DNA from: JANYGM01 sp043764015
GTDB lineage: Bacteria > Bacteroidota > Bacteroidia > Cytophagales > Thermonemataceae
Assembly: GCA_043764015.1 (NCBI GenBank)
Contig: JAYUKY010000007.1
Location: 1-21,817 of the forward strand
Direction of reading: 5' to 3'
Length of the DNA stretch: 21,817 nt
A program made the translations under genes and the position numbers. The notes under the pieces are model-generated. The model ran no database searches. It was not told the DNA's origin and worked only from the letters and a program-made list of their open reading frames with translations. Position 1 is the first letter of the stretch. Each line of letters starts with the position of its first letter. This document shows, one piece after another, positions 6,558-14,249 of this stretch.

Positions 6558-8732
6558 ATGAATTTGAATTTTAAAAAATTAAGTTTTATGAAAAAGACGT
6601 TTTTGGTAGTTTCTCTACCTATTATTGTGATGATTTTTGGGTTTACTAATCCTAGTTTTTTTAGTAATATCCGCAATAGTTTTAGTGGTGCAAATGCGTC
6701 TGCAAACTACGAAAAAGTAGAAGCTGATACTAATCTTGTGCTTAAACCAAATGCGGAACTTGAAAAAAAAGCGGTACTTATTGTGTCTATTTTGAAGCGT
6801 GAACATTATAAAAAACAAAACCTTAATGATTCCCTTTCCGTGTTTATTTTGGATAAATTTATCAATGAATTAGACAAAGATAAACTATATTTTCAGGCAG
6901 CTGACATCAAAAAATTCCAAAAATATCGTATCAAAGTTGATGACGAATTGGCGCAAGAAAATGCTAATTTAACCATTCCTTTCAATATTTATAATACTTT
7001 TACTAAGCGTGTGCAAGAACGTATTGGAAGAAATCAGAAACTTTTGAAAGAAAAATTTGAATTTTCTACTGACGAATACTATGAAACTGACCGTGATTCT
7101 TTAGCGTGGCTTTCTTCTGAAAAAGAATTAGACAAAGAATGGCGCAAAATTATCAAAAACGAAATATTAACAGCTAAATTAGCTGATGAAAAAGGCACAG
7201 TAAAAGATACAGCTATCATCAATAAATTAGCAAAAAGATATGAGAAATTTAAGAAAACCCTTGCTCAAACTAAATCAGAAGAGGTTTTTCAGAGATATAT
7301 GAATTGCGTAACAGAATCTTACGACCCTCATACAACTTATTTTTCACCTATTGATGCAAGTAATTTCAAAATGACTATGAACAGTTCATTGGAGGGAATT
7401 GGCGCAAATTTGGGTACTGAAAACGACTATACAGTTATCAAAGGTGTGCGCCCAGGAAGCCCTGCTTTCAAAAGTAAGAAACTTGCTGAAAACGACAAAA
7501 TTGTTGGCGTTGCGCAAGGTGATGATGGCAAAATGGTTGATGTTGTCGGCTGGCAAATTGACGAAACTATCCAACTAATAAGAGGTAAAAAAGGTACTGT
7601 GGTGCGTTTGTCTATACTTTCTGCGAAAGATGGTACAACGGCAAAACCACAAGAAGTACGTATGATAAGAGAAAAAATAAATATTGACGAGGCGGGTCTT
7701 ACTAAAAAAATTGTTGAATATGAAGAAAATAACAAGAAATATAGAGTTGGCGTTTTGACTATTCCTAGTTTTTATTTTAATTCTGAAGATTTTAGAGCAG
7801 GAAATCCTGACTATAAAAGTACCACCAACGACACTAAAAAGGCACTTTTGGAGTTTGAAAAGGAAAAAATTGATGCCCTTGTGATTGATTTGCGCTTTAA
7901 TGGCGGTGGCTCACTAAAAGAAGCCATTGATTTGACCAGTCTTTTTATCAATAGAGGTGTAGTCGTACAGGTAAAAGATGCTAATGGACGTATTTCTGCT
8001 TATAAAACAGATAATTTTGATAAAATGTATGATGGGCAATTGGTCGTTTTGACCTCTCGTTTTAGTGCCTCTGCATCAGAAATTTTTGCAGGTGCTATCC
8101 AAGACTACAAACGTGGAATTGTGCTTGGTGAGCGTACTTATGGCAAAGGAACAGTACAAAATATTATGGGTTTAGGTGAGATGTTAGGAGATAGAGATGC
8201 CCAAATAGGAGATTTAAAACTTACTTTGCAGAAATATTATAGAGCAAACGGCACTACAACACAACTTTTGGGCGTTGCGCCTGATGTGGAAGTACCTTCT
8301 ATGTTCTCTGGAAATGAATTTAGAGAAAGTATGGAAAAATCTGCTTTACCCGCTGATGTGATACGCTCCGCTTCACCTGTGGCTAATAATACAGTTTCTA
8401 CAGAAATGATTGCACGCCTAAGAAAATCTTTGGAAGAAAGAAAAACATCTGACTCAGATTTTAAAAAATTAGTTTCAGATGTGCAAAAAATGCGTATTAA
8501 ACGTAGTAATACAAAAATTTCTTTAAATGAAACCAAACGCAAAAAAGAATTAGAGGAACAAAAAGCTGAAAAGGAACTTAATAAAGCACTTTCTTTGGAA
8601 GGAGAAGAAGAAGTAACATCTGTTCCTGACGGCACAGCACCAAAGAAAAAGCTGATTGAAAGCTATAAATCTTTGAAAGATTTGTATGTAAAAAATAGCG
8701 TGAAAGTAGCTATTGAGATGACAAAACCATAA
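6558..8732 (+). CDS. prc: Tail-specific (C-terminal processing) serine protease, Prc/CtpA family S41
   Basis: A 724-residue periplasmic protease. An N-terminal hydrophobic segment (KKTFLVVSLPIIVMIFGF, residues 12-29) acts as signal peptide or anchor. An alternative ATG at 6588 (M11) gives a tighter signal. Residues 60-265 match the Prc N-terminal helical domain, including SYDPHTTYFSP. A PDZ domain covers about 278-355 (SLEGIGANLG, VRPGSPAF, GKKGTVVRLSIL). The S41 core covers about 395-580, with LRFNGGGSL (445-453), nucleophile S505 in SASASEIFAGA, K530 in ERTYGKGTVQ and D516. The S-to-K spacing of 25 and S-to-D spacing of 11 match E. coli Prc, so the enzyme should be active. A charged helical C-terminal extension (about 615-724) follows. 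The enzyme degrades proteins and trims C-termini in the envelope. The gene is divergent from the PorP/SprF-like gene. Confidence 0.95.
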   Translation: MNLNFKKLSFMKKTFLVVSLPIIVMIFGFTNPSFFSNIRNSFSGANASANYEKVEADTNLVLKPNAELEKKAVLIVSILKREHYKKQNLNDSLSVFILDKFINELDKDKLYFQAADIKKFQKYRIKVDDELAQENANLTIPFNIYNTFTKRVQERIGRNQKLLKEKFEFSTDEYYETDRDSLAWLSSEKELDKEWRKIIKNEILTAKLADEKGTVKDTAIINKLAKRYEKFKKTLAQTKSEEVFQRYMNCVTESYDPHTTYFSPIDASNFKMTMNSSLEGIGANLGTENDYTVIKGVRPGSPAFKSKKLAENDKIVGVAQGDDGKMVDVVGWQIDETIQLIRGKKGTVVRLSILSAKDGTTAKPQEVRMIREKINIDEAGLTKKIVEYEENNKKYRVGVLTIPSFYFNSEDFRAGNPDYKSTTNDTKKALLEFEKEKIDALVIDLRFNGGGSLKEAIDLTSLFINRGVVVQVKDANGRISAYKTDNFDKMYDGQLVVLTSRFSASASEIFAGAIQDYKRGIVLGERTYGKGTVQNIMGLGEMLGDRDAQIGDLKLTLQKYYRANGTTTQLLGVAPDVEVPSMFSGNEFRESMEKSALPADVIRSASPVANNTVSTEMIARLRKSLEERKTSDSDFKKLVSDVQKMRIKRSNTKISLNETKRKKELEEQKAEKELNKALSLEGEEEVTSVPDGTAPKKKLIESYKSLKDLYVKNSVKVAIEMTKP

Positions 8733-8812
8733 TGAGGTGTGAAGTTTGAAGTGTGAGGTGTGAAGTGGAATACAAAGTATAATGTGTTTCAACTCACAAC
8801 TCACAACTCCTT
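8733..8812. repeat. GTGTGAAGT-type inverted repeat block between convergent genes
   Basis: Units such as GAGGTGTGAAGTTTGAAGTG run on the plus strand from 8733, and ACTCACAACTCACAACTCC (the reverse complement of GAGTTGTGAGTTGTGAGT) follows at about 8792-8811, giving an imperfect hairpin. The right arm runs into the 3' end of the gene at 8794-9759, so the last codons of that gene are repeat sequence. It may act as a terminator for both genes. Confidence 0.7.
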
Positions 8813-9759
8813 AGCCCTCCTGTATGTATGATAAGCAAACGTGCTTTTTCTGTGAAATATTGTTTTTTGATAAGGTCAAAAATAGCATAAAATAATTTTC
8901 CTGTATAGATAAATTCTAACGGAATTTGATATTTTTGCATAAAATTTTCTATAAATAATGCTAATTCTGGTTTGCTTTTGGCATAACCCCCAAAATGATA
9001 ATCTAATTCTAAGGTAGCCCCCAAACCCCCAAAGGGGACTTTAATACAGTTTTTTAGAAAATAATTGTCTAAAAATTCATTCACATCATCTTTCAAAAAA
9101 CTGCCATTTTTCAAAACTGAAATACCTATAATTTGCTGACTTTCACGTTGAGAAAAATACTTCCCTGCAACCAAACCTGCAAGTGTTCCACCTGTGCCTG
9201 CACATACGCATACGTGAGAATAGACGTTAAAAATCTCACTTTCAAGAATTTCCGCAGTTCCTTTTATAGCTAAATCATTGCTTCCACCCTCTGGAATAAT
9301 ATAAATATCAGAAAAATCAATATTCCTTAAATCAACATTTTCTCTTAATCTTTCTTTTGATTTCTCTTGTAAAATCTCTTTCAAAATACCTGTAAAGTCA
9401 GGTTTATCTTTTTGTTGATAAGTATTTCTATCTACATAAAAAAGTATCATTCCGTTCTCTTGCGCAAGTTTTAGTGTACTATTAAGTGGTAATGTTTCTT
9501 CTCCCCTAATAATGCCAATAGTTTTAAAATCATACATTTTTCCTGCAAAAGAAGTAGCCAAAATATGATTAGAAAAAGCACCTCCAAAGGTCAGAAGTGT
9601 TGTTTTTTGCTGTTTTTTTGCTTCTAGAAGATTGTATTTGAGTTTATAATATTTATTTCCTTGCAAAAGTGGGTGTACCAAATCTAAACGTAAAACATCT
9701 ACAGTGATATTATTTTTTGTAAATAACTCATCTTCAATAGTTTGTATAAATTCTTTCAT
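8794..9759 (-). CDS. PLP-dependent ACC deaminase/D-cysteine desulfhydrase-family protein, with repeat-derived insertion
   Basis: A 321-residue fold-type II PLP enzyme, cytosolic. Seen: predicted Schiff-base Lys K36 in QGNKYYKLKYN, substrate/PLP-binding FGGAFSNH (58-65), IPEGGSNDLA (155-164), the phosphate-binding loop CAGTGGTLAG (186-195), and YHFGGYAKSKPEL near 254-266. This pattern fits the ACC deaminase/D-cysteine desulfhydrase family, which deaminates small amino acids; which substrate is used cannot be told. Two oddities are visible. Residues about 239-249 (IKVPFGGLGAT) are the in-frame translation of a CCCC/GGGG palindromic repeat at 9014-9041, placed just before the conserved DYHFGGYAK. 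The C-terminus ends HTGGLRSCEL within GTTGTGAGTT-type repeat, apparently replacing the usual family tail. The region around 132-149 (KSKERLRENVDLRNIDF) may be a further insertion. Activity may therefore be reduced. Confidence 0.87.
   Translation of the reverse strand: MKEFIQTIEDELFTKNNITVDVLRLDLVHPLLQGNKYYKLKYNLLEAKKQQKTTLLTFGGAFSNHILATSFAGKMYDFKTIGIIRGEETLPLNSTLKLAQENGMILFYVDRNTYQQKDKPDFTGILKEILQEKSKERLRENVDLRNIDFSDIYIIPEGGSNDLAIKGTAEILESEIFNVYSHVCVCAGTGGTLAGLVAGKYFSQRESQQIIGISVLKNGSFLKDDVNEFLDNYFLKNCIKVPFGGLGATLELDYHFGGYAKSKPELALFIENFMQKYQIPLEFIYTGKLFYAIFDLIKKQYFTEKARLLIIHTGGLRSCEL
9014..9041. repeat. Palindromic CCCC-AAA-GGGG-type repeat inside a coding sequence
   Basis: On the plus strand GTAGCCCCCAAACCCCC is followed by AAAGGGGACTT, a GC-rich element in a roughly one-third GC gene, with a CCCC-AAA-GGGG palindrome at its core. 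It is read in frame by the gene on the minus strand as KVPFGGLGAT. Similar AGTCCCCTTTGGGGG elements are, from memory, dispersed in Bacteroidota genomes, usually between genes. Confidence 0.6.
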
Positions 9760-9801
9760 TTTTTGATTGTAAAATTATTTTTTAGAACGTACAAAAACAA
9801 C

Positions 9802-9839
9802 AAAAAAGCCTTCAAATCTTTGAAATTTGAAGACTTTTT
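9802..9839 (-). terminator. Bidirectional-looking intrinsic terminator after the acyl-CoA dehydrogenase gene
   Basis: CTTCAAAT (9810-9817) and ATTTGAAG (9825-9832) form a perfect 8-bp stem around a 7-base loop. After one mismatch the stem continues into an A-tract (9802-9807, with G9808) and CTTTTT (9834-9839). The A-tract becomes a U-run on minus-strand transcripts, which come from the acyl-CoA dehydrogenase gene that stops at 9868. This is a good rho-independent terminator that separates it from the PLP enzyme gene. Confidence 0.8.
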
Positions 9840-9867
9840 GTCGTAATTTTTAATTCCTAATTAAAGA

Positions 9868-11025
9868 TTATTTAAACAAATTCCTAGAAATTACAAGTTT
9901 CTGAATTTCTGTTGTGCCTTCTCCAATAGTGCAAAGTTTAGAATCTCTATAAAATTTCTCAACTGGATAATCTTTTGTATAGCCATAACCACCAAAAATC
10001 TGCACAGCATCATTAGCAACCCTCACACAAACTTCTGACGCATAATATTTAGCCATTGCTGATGCAGTCGTTACTGGTTTGTGCGCATCTTTAAGGTCGC
10101 AGGCTTTTTCAATAAGAAGTGTTGAAGCTTCTATTTCTGTTGCCATTTCTGCTAATTTAAAGCCTATTGCCTGAAATTTACCTATATTTTGCCCAAACTG
10201 GTGTCTTTCTTTTGAGTATTGTAAAGCCGCTTCATACGCTCCAATAGCAATTCCTAATGACAATGCAGCAATAGAAATACGTCCACCATCTAAGATTTTC
10301 ATAGCTTGGTGAAACCCCTCTCCAACATTCCCCAACATTTGGCTTTTATGCACACGCACATTATCAAAAATAAGTTCTGTTGTTTCAGAGGCACGCATAC
10401 CCAATTTATTTTCTTTGCGCCCAGCCGTAAAACCCGCCATTCCTTTCTCCAAAATGAAAGCGGTAGAGTTGCTAGATGTATTAGGCGCACCTGTACGAGT
10501 CATAATAACGGCTACTTGCCCTGTTTTTCCGTGAGTAATAAAGTTTTTAGCACCGTTAATAATGAAATAATCACCATCTTGGACTGCAGTAGTTTTCATA
10601 TTACCTGCATCAGAGCCTGTATTTGGTTCTGTAAGTCCCCACGCACCAATCCATTCAGCTGCGGCTAATTTTGGGAGATATTTTTGTTTTTGTTCTTCAT
10701 TTCCAAACATTAGTATTTGATTGGTACACAGAGAGTTATGAGCTGCCATAGAAAGCCCAATAGAAGGATCAACCTTAGAAAGTGCCACTATTGCTGCCAC
10801 ATATTCGTGGTAACCAAACCCAGAACCGCCATATTCTTCAGGTACGAGCATACCCATAAGCCCCATTTTGCCTAATTCTTTAAAAACGTGAACAGGGAAC
10901 TCTTGCGACTCGTCCCACTCCATCATTTGAGGTTTAATGTGTTTTTCTGCAAATTCTTTTACAGATTGTGTAATATTATCTAAAATTTCTTGTTTTTCTT
11001 GCTTATCAATGGCTTCTGCTATCAT
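9868..11025 (-). CDS. Acyl-CoA dehydrogenase
   Basis: A 385-residue FAD-dependent enzyme of the usual length for short/medium-chain acyl-CoA dehydrogenases. It introduces the alpha-beta double bond in fatty-acid or branched-chain acyl-CoA degradation and passes electrons to ETF. Seen: an N-terminal helical domain (PVHVFKELGKMGLMGMLVPEEYGG), the FAD/substrate region AWGLTEPNTGSDAG (about 128-141), a middle beta domain (FIINGAKNFITHG), the RASETTELIFDNV segment, and a C-terminal helical domain with RHQFGQNIGKFQAIGFKLA, FGGYGYTKDYPVEKFYRD and the catalytic Glu E369 in TIGEGTTEIQ. The position of this Glu places it with short/medium-chain and butyryl-CoA-type enzymes. Substrate length cannot be decided. 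The gene stands alone, with its own -7 element at 11101-11108 and a terminator at 9802-9839. Confidence 0.95.
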   Translation of the reverse strand: MIAEAIDKQEKQEILDNITQSVKEFAEKHIKPQMMEWDESQEFPVHVFKELGKMGLMGMLVPEEYGGSGFGYHEYVAAIVALSKVDPSIGLSMAAHNSLCTNQILMFGNEEQKQKYLPKLAAAEWIGAWGLTEPNTGSDAGNMKTTAVQDGDYFIINGAKNFITHGKTGQVAVIMTRTGAPNTSSNSTAFILEKGMAGFTAGRKENKLGMRASETTELIFDNVRVHKSQMLGNVGEGFHQAMKILDGGRISIAALSLGIAIGAYEAALQYSKERHQFGQNIGKFQAIGFKLAEMATEIEASTLLIEKACDLKDAHKPVTTASAMAKYYASEVCVRVANDAVQIFGGYGYTKDYPVEKFYRDSKLCTIGEGTTEIQKLVISRNLFK

Positions 11026-11077
11026 TTTTTTAAATTTTAAGTTTTTTAGGATTTTTAGAGATTTTAACAGATTTTTT

Positions 11078-11098
11078 TATAGTTTTGGTGAAACTATA
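11078..11098. promoter_or_regulatory. Perfect 8-bp palindrome at the expected transcription start of the acyl-CoA dehydrogenase gene
   Basis: TATAGTTT (11078-11085), a 5-base loop, and AAACTATA (11091-11098) lie immediately downstream of the minus-strand -7 element. They would overlap the transcription start (about 11094), which is a typical operator position. A TetR- or other repressor-type control of fatty-acid degradation is a guess. Confidence 0.45.
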
Positions 11099-11100
11099 CA

Positions 11101-11108
11101 CAAAGATA
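11101..11108 (-). promoter_or_regulatory. -7 promoter element for the acyl-CoA dehydrogenase gene
   Basis: Read on the minus strand the sequence is TATCTTTG, a perfect TAnnTTTG. No clear TTG is seen 17-21 bases upstream. The start codon lies 76 bases downstream. Confidence 0.45.
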
Positions 11109-11283
11109 CAGAAAGTTTATTGAAATTGTTATAGTTTTTCTAAAAAAAATTCTATTTTTTAAAGACTATACAAAAAAATATTCTCACTCCGCAAAAATAT
11201 TACGCACAAAAAAAGTATTTTTACGTTCAATAAATAAATGGTAAGAAAAAAATCAACCTCAAACATACTTAAATAACTTAAAA

Positions 11284-13296
11284 ATGACCACACAAGACGC
11301 TGAAAAGCAAATTGAAGACCTTTCTGCAAAACTTTCGTATTGGAATGACGAATACTACCAAAATCATAACTCTGTCGTTTCTGATTTTGAATTTGACAAA
11401 GCATTAGAAAGTCTCCAAAAGCTAGAAAAAGATTTTCCAACACTCAAAAAAGATGACTCTCCAACGGCACGTGTAGGCGGAAGTATTAGCAAAGATTTTG
11501 CTAGTATTCCACACAAATATCCTATGCTTTCTCTCGGAAATACCTACTCACAAGAGGAATTAGAGGCTTTTGATAAGCGTGTGAAAAATGTTTTGGGAAA
11601 TGATGCTGATGTAGAATATATCTGTGAACTCAAATTTGATGGTGTTTCTATGAGTATTACCTACGAAAATGGCAAGCTTGTGCAGGCAGTAACACGTGGT
11701 GATGGTGTGCAAGGTGATGATGTAACCAACAATGTCAAAACTATTAAAACTATGCCTTTATCTCTCAAAGGAAGCGGTTTTCCTGCAAAATTTGAGGTGC
11801 GTGGAGAAGTTTTTATGTCTCACAAAACATTTGAAAAACTTAACGCTGAAAAAGCAAAAAATGGAGAACATTTGAGCGCAAATCCACGAAATTTAGCCTC
11901 TGGAAGTATTAAACAACAAGATTCTAGGGAAGTTGCAAAACGTGGTTTGGACTGCTTTTTGTACTTCCTTTTGGGTAAAAAATTACCTTACAAAACTCAT
12001 GAAGAATCTATCAAAGCACTTGCAGAATGGGGCTTTAATGTGTCGCCTACCTACAAAAAATGCAAAAATATTGCAGAAGTTTTAGAATATGTAGCCAAAT
12101 GGGACACAGACCGCAAAAAACTCCCAATGGACACAGATGGTGTGGTTATTAAGGTAAATGAATTTGCCAAACAAGAAGAATTAGGACTTACTGCAAAAAG
12201 CCCTCGTTGGGCTATTGCCTACAAATATCAGGCAGAAAGTACGCCAACACTTTTACAATCAATCACTTATCAAGTCGGCAGAACTGGTGCAATTACGCCT
12301 GTGGCTGAATTAAAGCCTGTTTTACTTTCTGGAACGACCGTAAAACGTGCTTCTTTGCACAATTCTGATTTTATTGAAAAACTTGATTTGAGAGTTGGAG
12401 ATACAGTTTATGTTGAAAAAGGTGGCGAAATTATACCAAAAGTAACAGGCGTTGATTTGAGCAAACGTCCGCTTATTAGTTCTCCACTTGTTTATCCTAC
12501 AAATTGCCCTGAATGTAATACGAAACTTGTGCGTAATGCTGGTGAGGCTAATTATTATTGCCTTAATGAAAATGGTTGTGCGCCACAAATCAAAGGTAAA
12601 ATGGAGCATTTTGTGCAACGAAAAGCTATGGACATTGATAGTTTGGGCGAGAAAATCATAGAGCAACTTTATAATGCGAAAATTGCTACTACTTTTGCTG
12701 ATTTTTACGACCTCACACACATACAACTCACGAGTTTAGACCGTTCTGGTGATAAACTTGCTACAAAAATACTTAAAGGCATTGAAGAATCTAAGAAAAT
12801 GGATTTTGATAAAGTGCTTTATGCGCTTGGAATTAGGTTTGTGGGTAGTGGCGGTGCAAAAAAACTCGCTGATGCGCTTTTGAGCATAGATAAAATGATG
12901 ACTTGTACCGTTGATGATTTTACGGCAGTTCCTGAAATTGGCGACAAAATTGCTCAAAGTTTGGTAGATTACTTCAAAGACCCAGAAAGCATCAAAACCA
13001 TTGACAGGCTCAAAAAAGCAGGCGTAAACCTTTCGCAACAGCCTAAAAATGTAGTTTTGGCAAGTAACAAACTTTCTGGAAAGAGTTTTTTGGTTTCTGG
13101 TACGTTCTCTAAATTTAGCAGAGATGAGTTGCACGCTTCTATTGAGGCAAACGGTGGCAAACTCACATCTGGGATTTCTGCAAAACTGGATTATTTGATT
13201 GCAGGCGACAAAATGGGACCCGCAAAGCTAGAAAAAGCTACCAAACTAAAAGTTACAATGATTTCGGAAGATGAATATATTAAATTGATTGGGTAG
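11284..13296 (+). CDS. ligA: NAD-dependent DNA ligase LigA
   Basis: A 670-residue enzyme of standard length for bacterial LigA. It seals nicks in replication and repair using NAD+. Domain order is complete. Domain Ia (about 1-65) has YYQNHNSVVSDFEFDKAL. The adenylation domain has nucleophile K117 in ELKFDGVSMS, RGDGVQGDDVT, GEVFM, ANPRNLASGS and TDGVVIKV. The OB fold follows (QVGRTGAITPVAEL, VEKGGEIIPKV). The zinc finger has C408, C411, C426 and C432. The helix-hairpin-helix domain covers about 450-575 (ALGIRFVGSGGAKKLA, VPEIGDKIAQSL). The C-terminal BRCT domain starts near 595 (LSGKSFLVSGTFSKFSRDEL, GISAKLDYLIAGDKMGPAKLEKA). All catalytic residues are present. The gene is monocistronic, convergent with sdhB, and they share the hairpin at 13328-13372. 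Confidence 0.98.
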   Translation: MTTQDAEKQIEDLSAKLSYWNDEYYQNHNSVVSDFEFDKALESLQKLEKDFPTLKKDDSPTARVGGSISKDFASIPHKYPMLSLGNTYSQEELEAFDKRVKNVLGNDADVEYICELKFDGVSMSITYENGKLVQAVTRGDGVQGDDVTNNVKTIKTMPLSLKGSGFPAKFEVRGEVFMSHKTFEKLNAEKAKNGEHLSANPRNLASGSIKQQDSREVAKRGLDCFLYFLLGKKLPYKTHEESIKALAEWGFNVSPTYKKCKNIAEVLEYVAKWDTDRKKLPMDTDGVVIKVNEFAKQEELGLTAKSPRWAIAYKYQAESTPTLLQSITYQVGRTGAITPVAELKPVLLSGTTVKRASLHNSDFIEKLDLRVGDTVYVEKGGEIIPKVTGVDLSKRPLISSPLVYPTNCPECNTKLVRNAGEANYYCLNENGCAPQIKGKMEHFVQRKAMDIDSLGEKIIEQLYNAKIATTFADFYDLTHIQLTSLDRSGDKLATKILKGIEESKKMDFDKVLYALGIRFVGSGGAKKLADALLSIDKMMTCTVDDFTAVPEIGDKIAQSLVDYFKDPESIKTIDRLKKAGVNLSQQPKNVVLASNKLSGKSFLVSGTFSKFSRDELHASIEANGGKLTSGISAKLDYLIAGDKMGPAKLEKATKLKVTMISEDEYIKLIG

Positions 13297-13327
13297 AAAT
13301 TTATTTTTATCACCACATATAAGGAAC

Positions 13328-13372
13328 AGAAGACGTAGAAATACAAAAAATAAATGTATTTCTATGTCTTCT
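13328..13372. terminator. 17-bp hairpin between convergent ligA and sdhB
   Basis: Bases 13328-13344 (AGAAGACGTAGAAATAC) pair with 13356-13372 (GTATTTCTATGTCTTCT) over 17 bp with a single G-T wobble, with an 11-base A-rich loop. Looser pairing continues outward (CACCACATA on the left, TATGTGG on the right). The right arm continues as ATGTCTTCT direct repeats. The position suggests a shared terminator, but the U-tracts are weak, so it may rather be a dispersed repeat element that blocks RNA decay. Confidence 0.6.
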
Positions 13373-13405
13373 ATGTCTTCTATGTGCCTATGTGGTAAAT
13401 AAAAA

Positions 13406-14176
13406 TTATTGCAAAGTATTAGAAGAAATTTTTGCGCCATAATAATCTCTATTCATACGTGCAATATTAAACAAAGAAATCCCTTTTGGACATTCTGCAG
13501 AGCACGCACCTGTATTAGAACACGCTCCAAAGCCTTCCAAGTCCATTTGAGCAATCATTTTCTCTGCACGAGCATCTCTTTCAGCTTGTCCTTGTGGCAA
13601 AAGCCCCAAATGGGCAATTTTTGCAGAAACAAAAAGCATAGCAGACGCATTTTTGCAGGCAGCCACACACGCCCCACAACCAATACAAGCGGCAGCGTCC
13701 ATTGCGAGGTCTGCATTAGTTTTTGGAATAGGAATTTCGTTGGCATCAACGGTTACGCCCGTATTTACAGACACAAAACCGCCTTGCTGAATAATACGGT
13801 CAAAAGCACTTCTATTTACTGCCAAATCTTTCACCACAGGAAACGCTGCAGCTCTCCAAGGCTCAATATAAATAGTGTCGCCATCTTTAAAACTACGCAT
13901 ATGTAGCTGACAAGTTGTCGTTTGCTTAGGTCCGTGCGGCTTTCCATTGATGTAAAGGCTGCACATTCCGCAAATTCCCTCACGACAGTCGTGGTCAAAA
14001 GAGACTGGTTCACCCCCATTTTTTAGCAAATCCTCGTTCAAAACATCTAGCATTTCTAAGAAAGACATATCAGCAGAAATGCCTGTAACCTTATAATCTA
14101 CCATTTTGCCTGTTTCTTTGGTGTTTTTTTGTCTCCAAATTTTCAGTGTGAGGTTCATTGTTTTTTCCGTTGTCAT
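13406..14176 (-). CDS. sdhB: Succinate dehydrogenase/fumarate reductase iron-sulfur subunit
   Basis: A 256-residue electron-transfer subunit of complex II that works at the inner membrane between the flavoprotein and the quinone-binding anchor. Three cluster motifs are visible. The plant-type [2Fe-2S] set is C64, C69, C72 and C89 (CREGICGMC ... TTTCQL). The [4Fe-4S] set is C164, C167, C170 with C229 (CIGCGAC ... ECP). The [3Fe-4S] set is C174, C219 and C225. It resembles the non-proteobacterial type, with the long GGFVSVNTG insert between domains. The ATG at 14176 is chosen; a second ATG at 14158 (MNLTLKIW) is possible. It is the last gene on this strand before ligA. It is separated from sdhA by an unrelated cassette of about 1.3 kb, whereas the two genes are normally adjacent. 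Confidence 0.96.
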   Translation of the reverse strand: MTTEKTMNLTLKIWRQKNTKETGKMVDYKVTGISADMSFLEMLDVLNEDLLKNGGEPVSFDHDCREGICGMCSLYINGKPHGPKQTTTCQLHMRSFKDGDTIYIEPWRAAAFPVVKDLAVNRSAFDRIIQQGGFVSVNTGVTVDANEIPIPKTNADLAMDAAACIGCGACVAACKNASAMLFVSAKIAHLGLLPQGQAERDARAEKMIAQMDLEGFGACSNTGACSAECPKGISLFNIARMNRDYYGAKISSNTLQ

Positions 14177-14225
14177 ATTGATTATTTGTTTTTATATATG
14201 AATTTTTACGTTAAGTTTTTATTTT

Positions 14226-14246
14226 GTATTATCTGTGCATCTGTGG
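14226..14246. repeat. GTATTATCTGTG-type intergenic repeat
   Basis: The 12-mer GTATTATCTGTG (14226-14237), continuing as CATCTGTGG, recurs exactly at 19170-19181, followed there by TCATCTTTTTAAAATCTGTG. Both lie upstream of genes. They look like members of a second family of short dispersed repeats built from ATCTGTG units. Confidence 0.5.
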
Positions 14247-14249
14247 TAA

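Noticed and set aside
8237..8635. A 132-codon minus-strand open frame
   Set aside because: Antisense to the Prc protease gene; Ser/Leu-rich shadow sequence.
12322..13134. Two minus-strand open frames of 134 and 132 codons
   Set aside because: Both are antisense to ligA, which is intact with all domains.
13409..13906. A 165-codon plus-strand open frame
   Set aside because: It is entirely antisense to sdhB, whose cluster motifs are complete.
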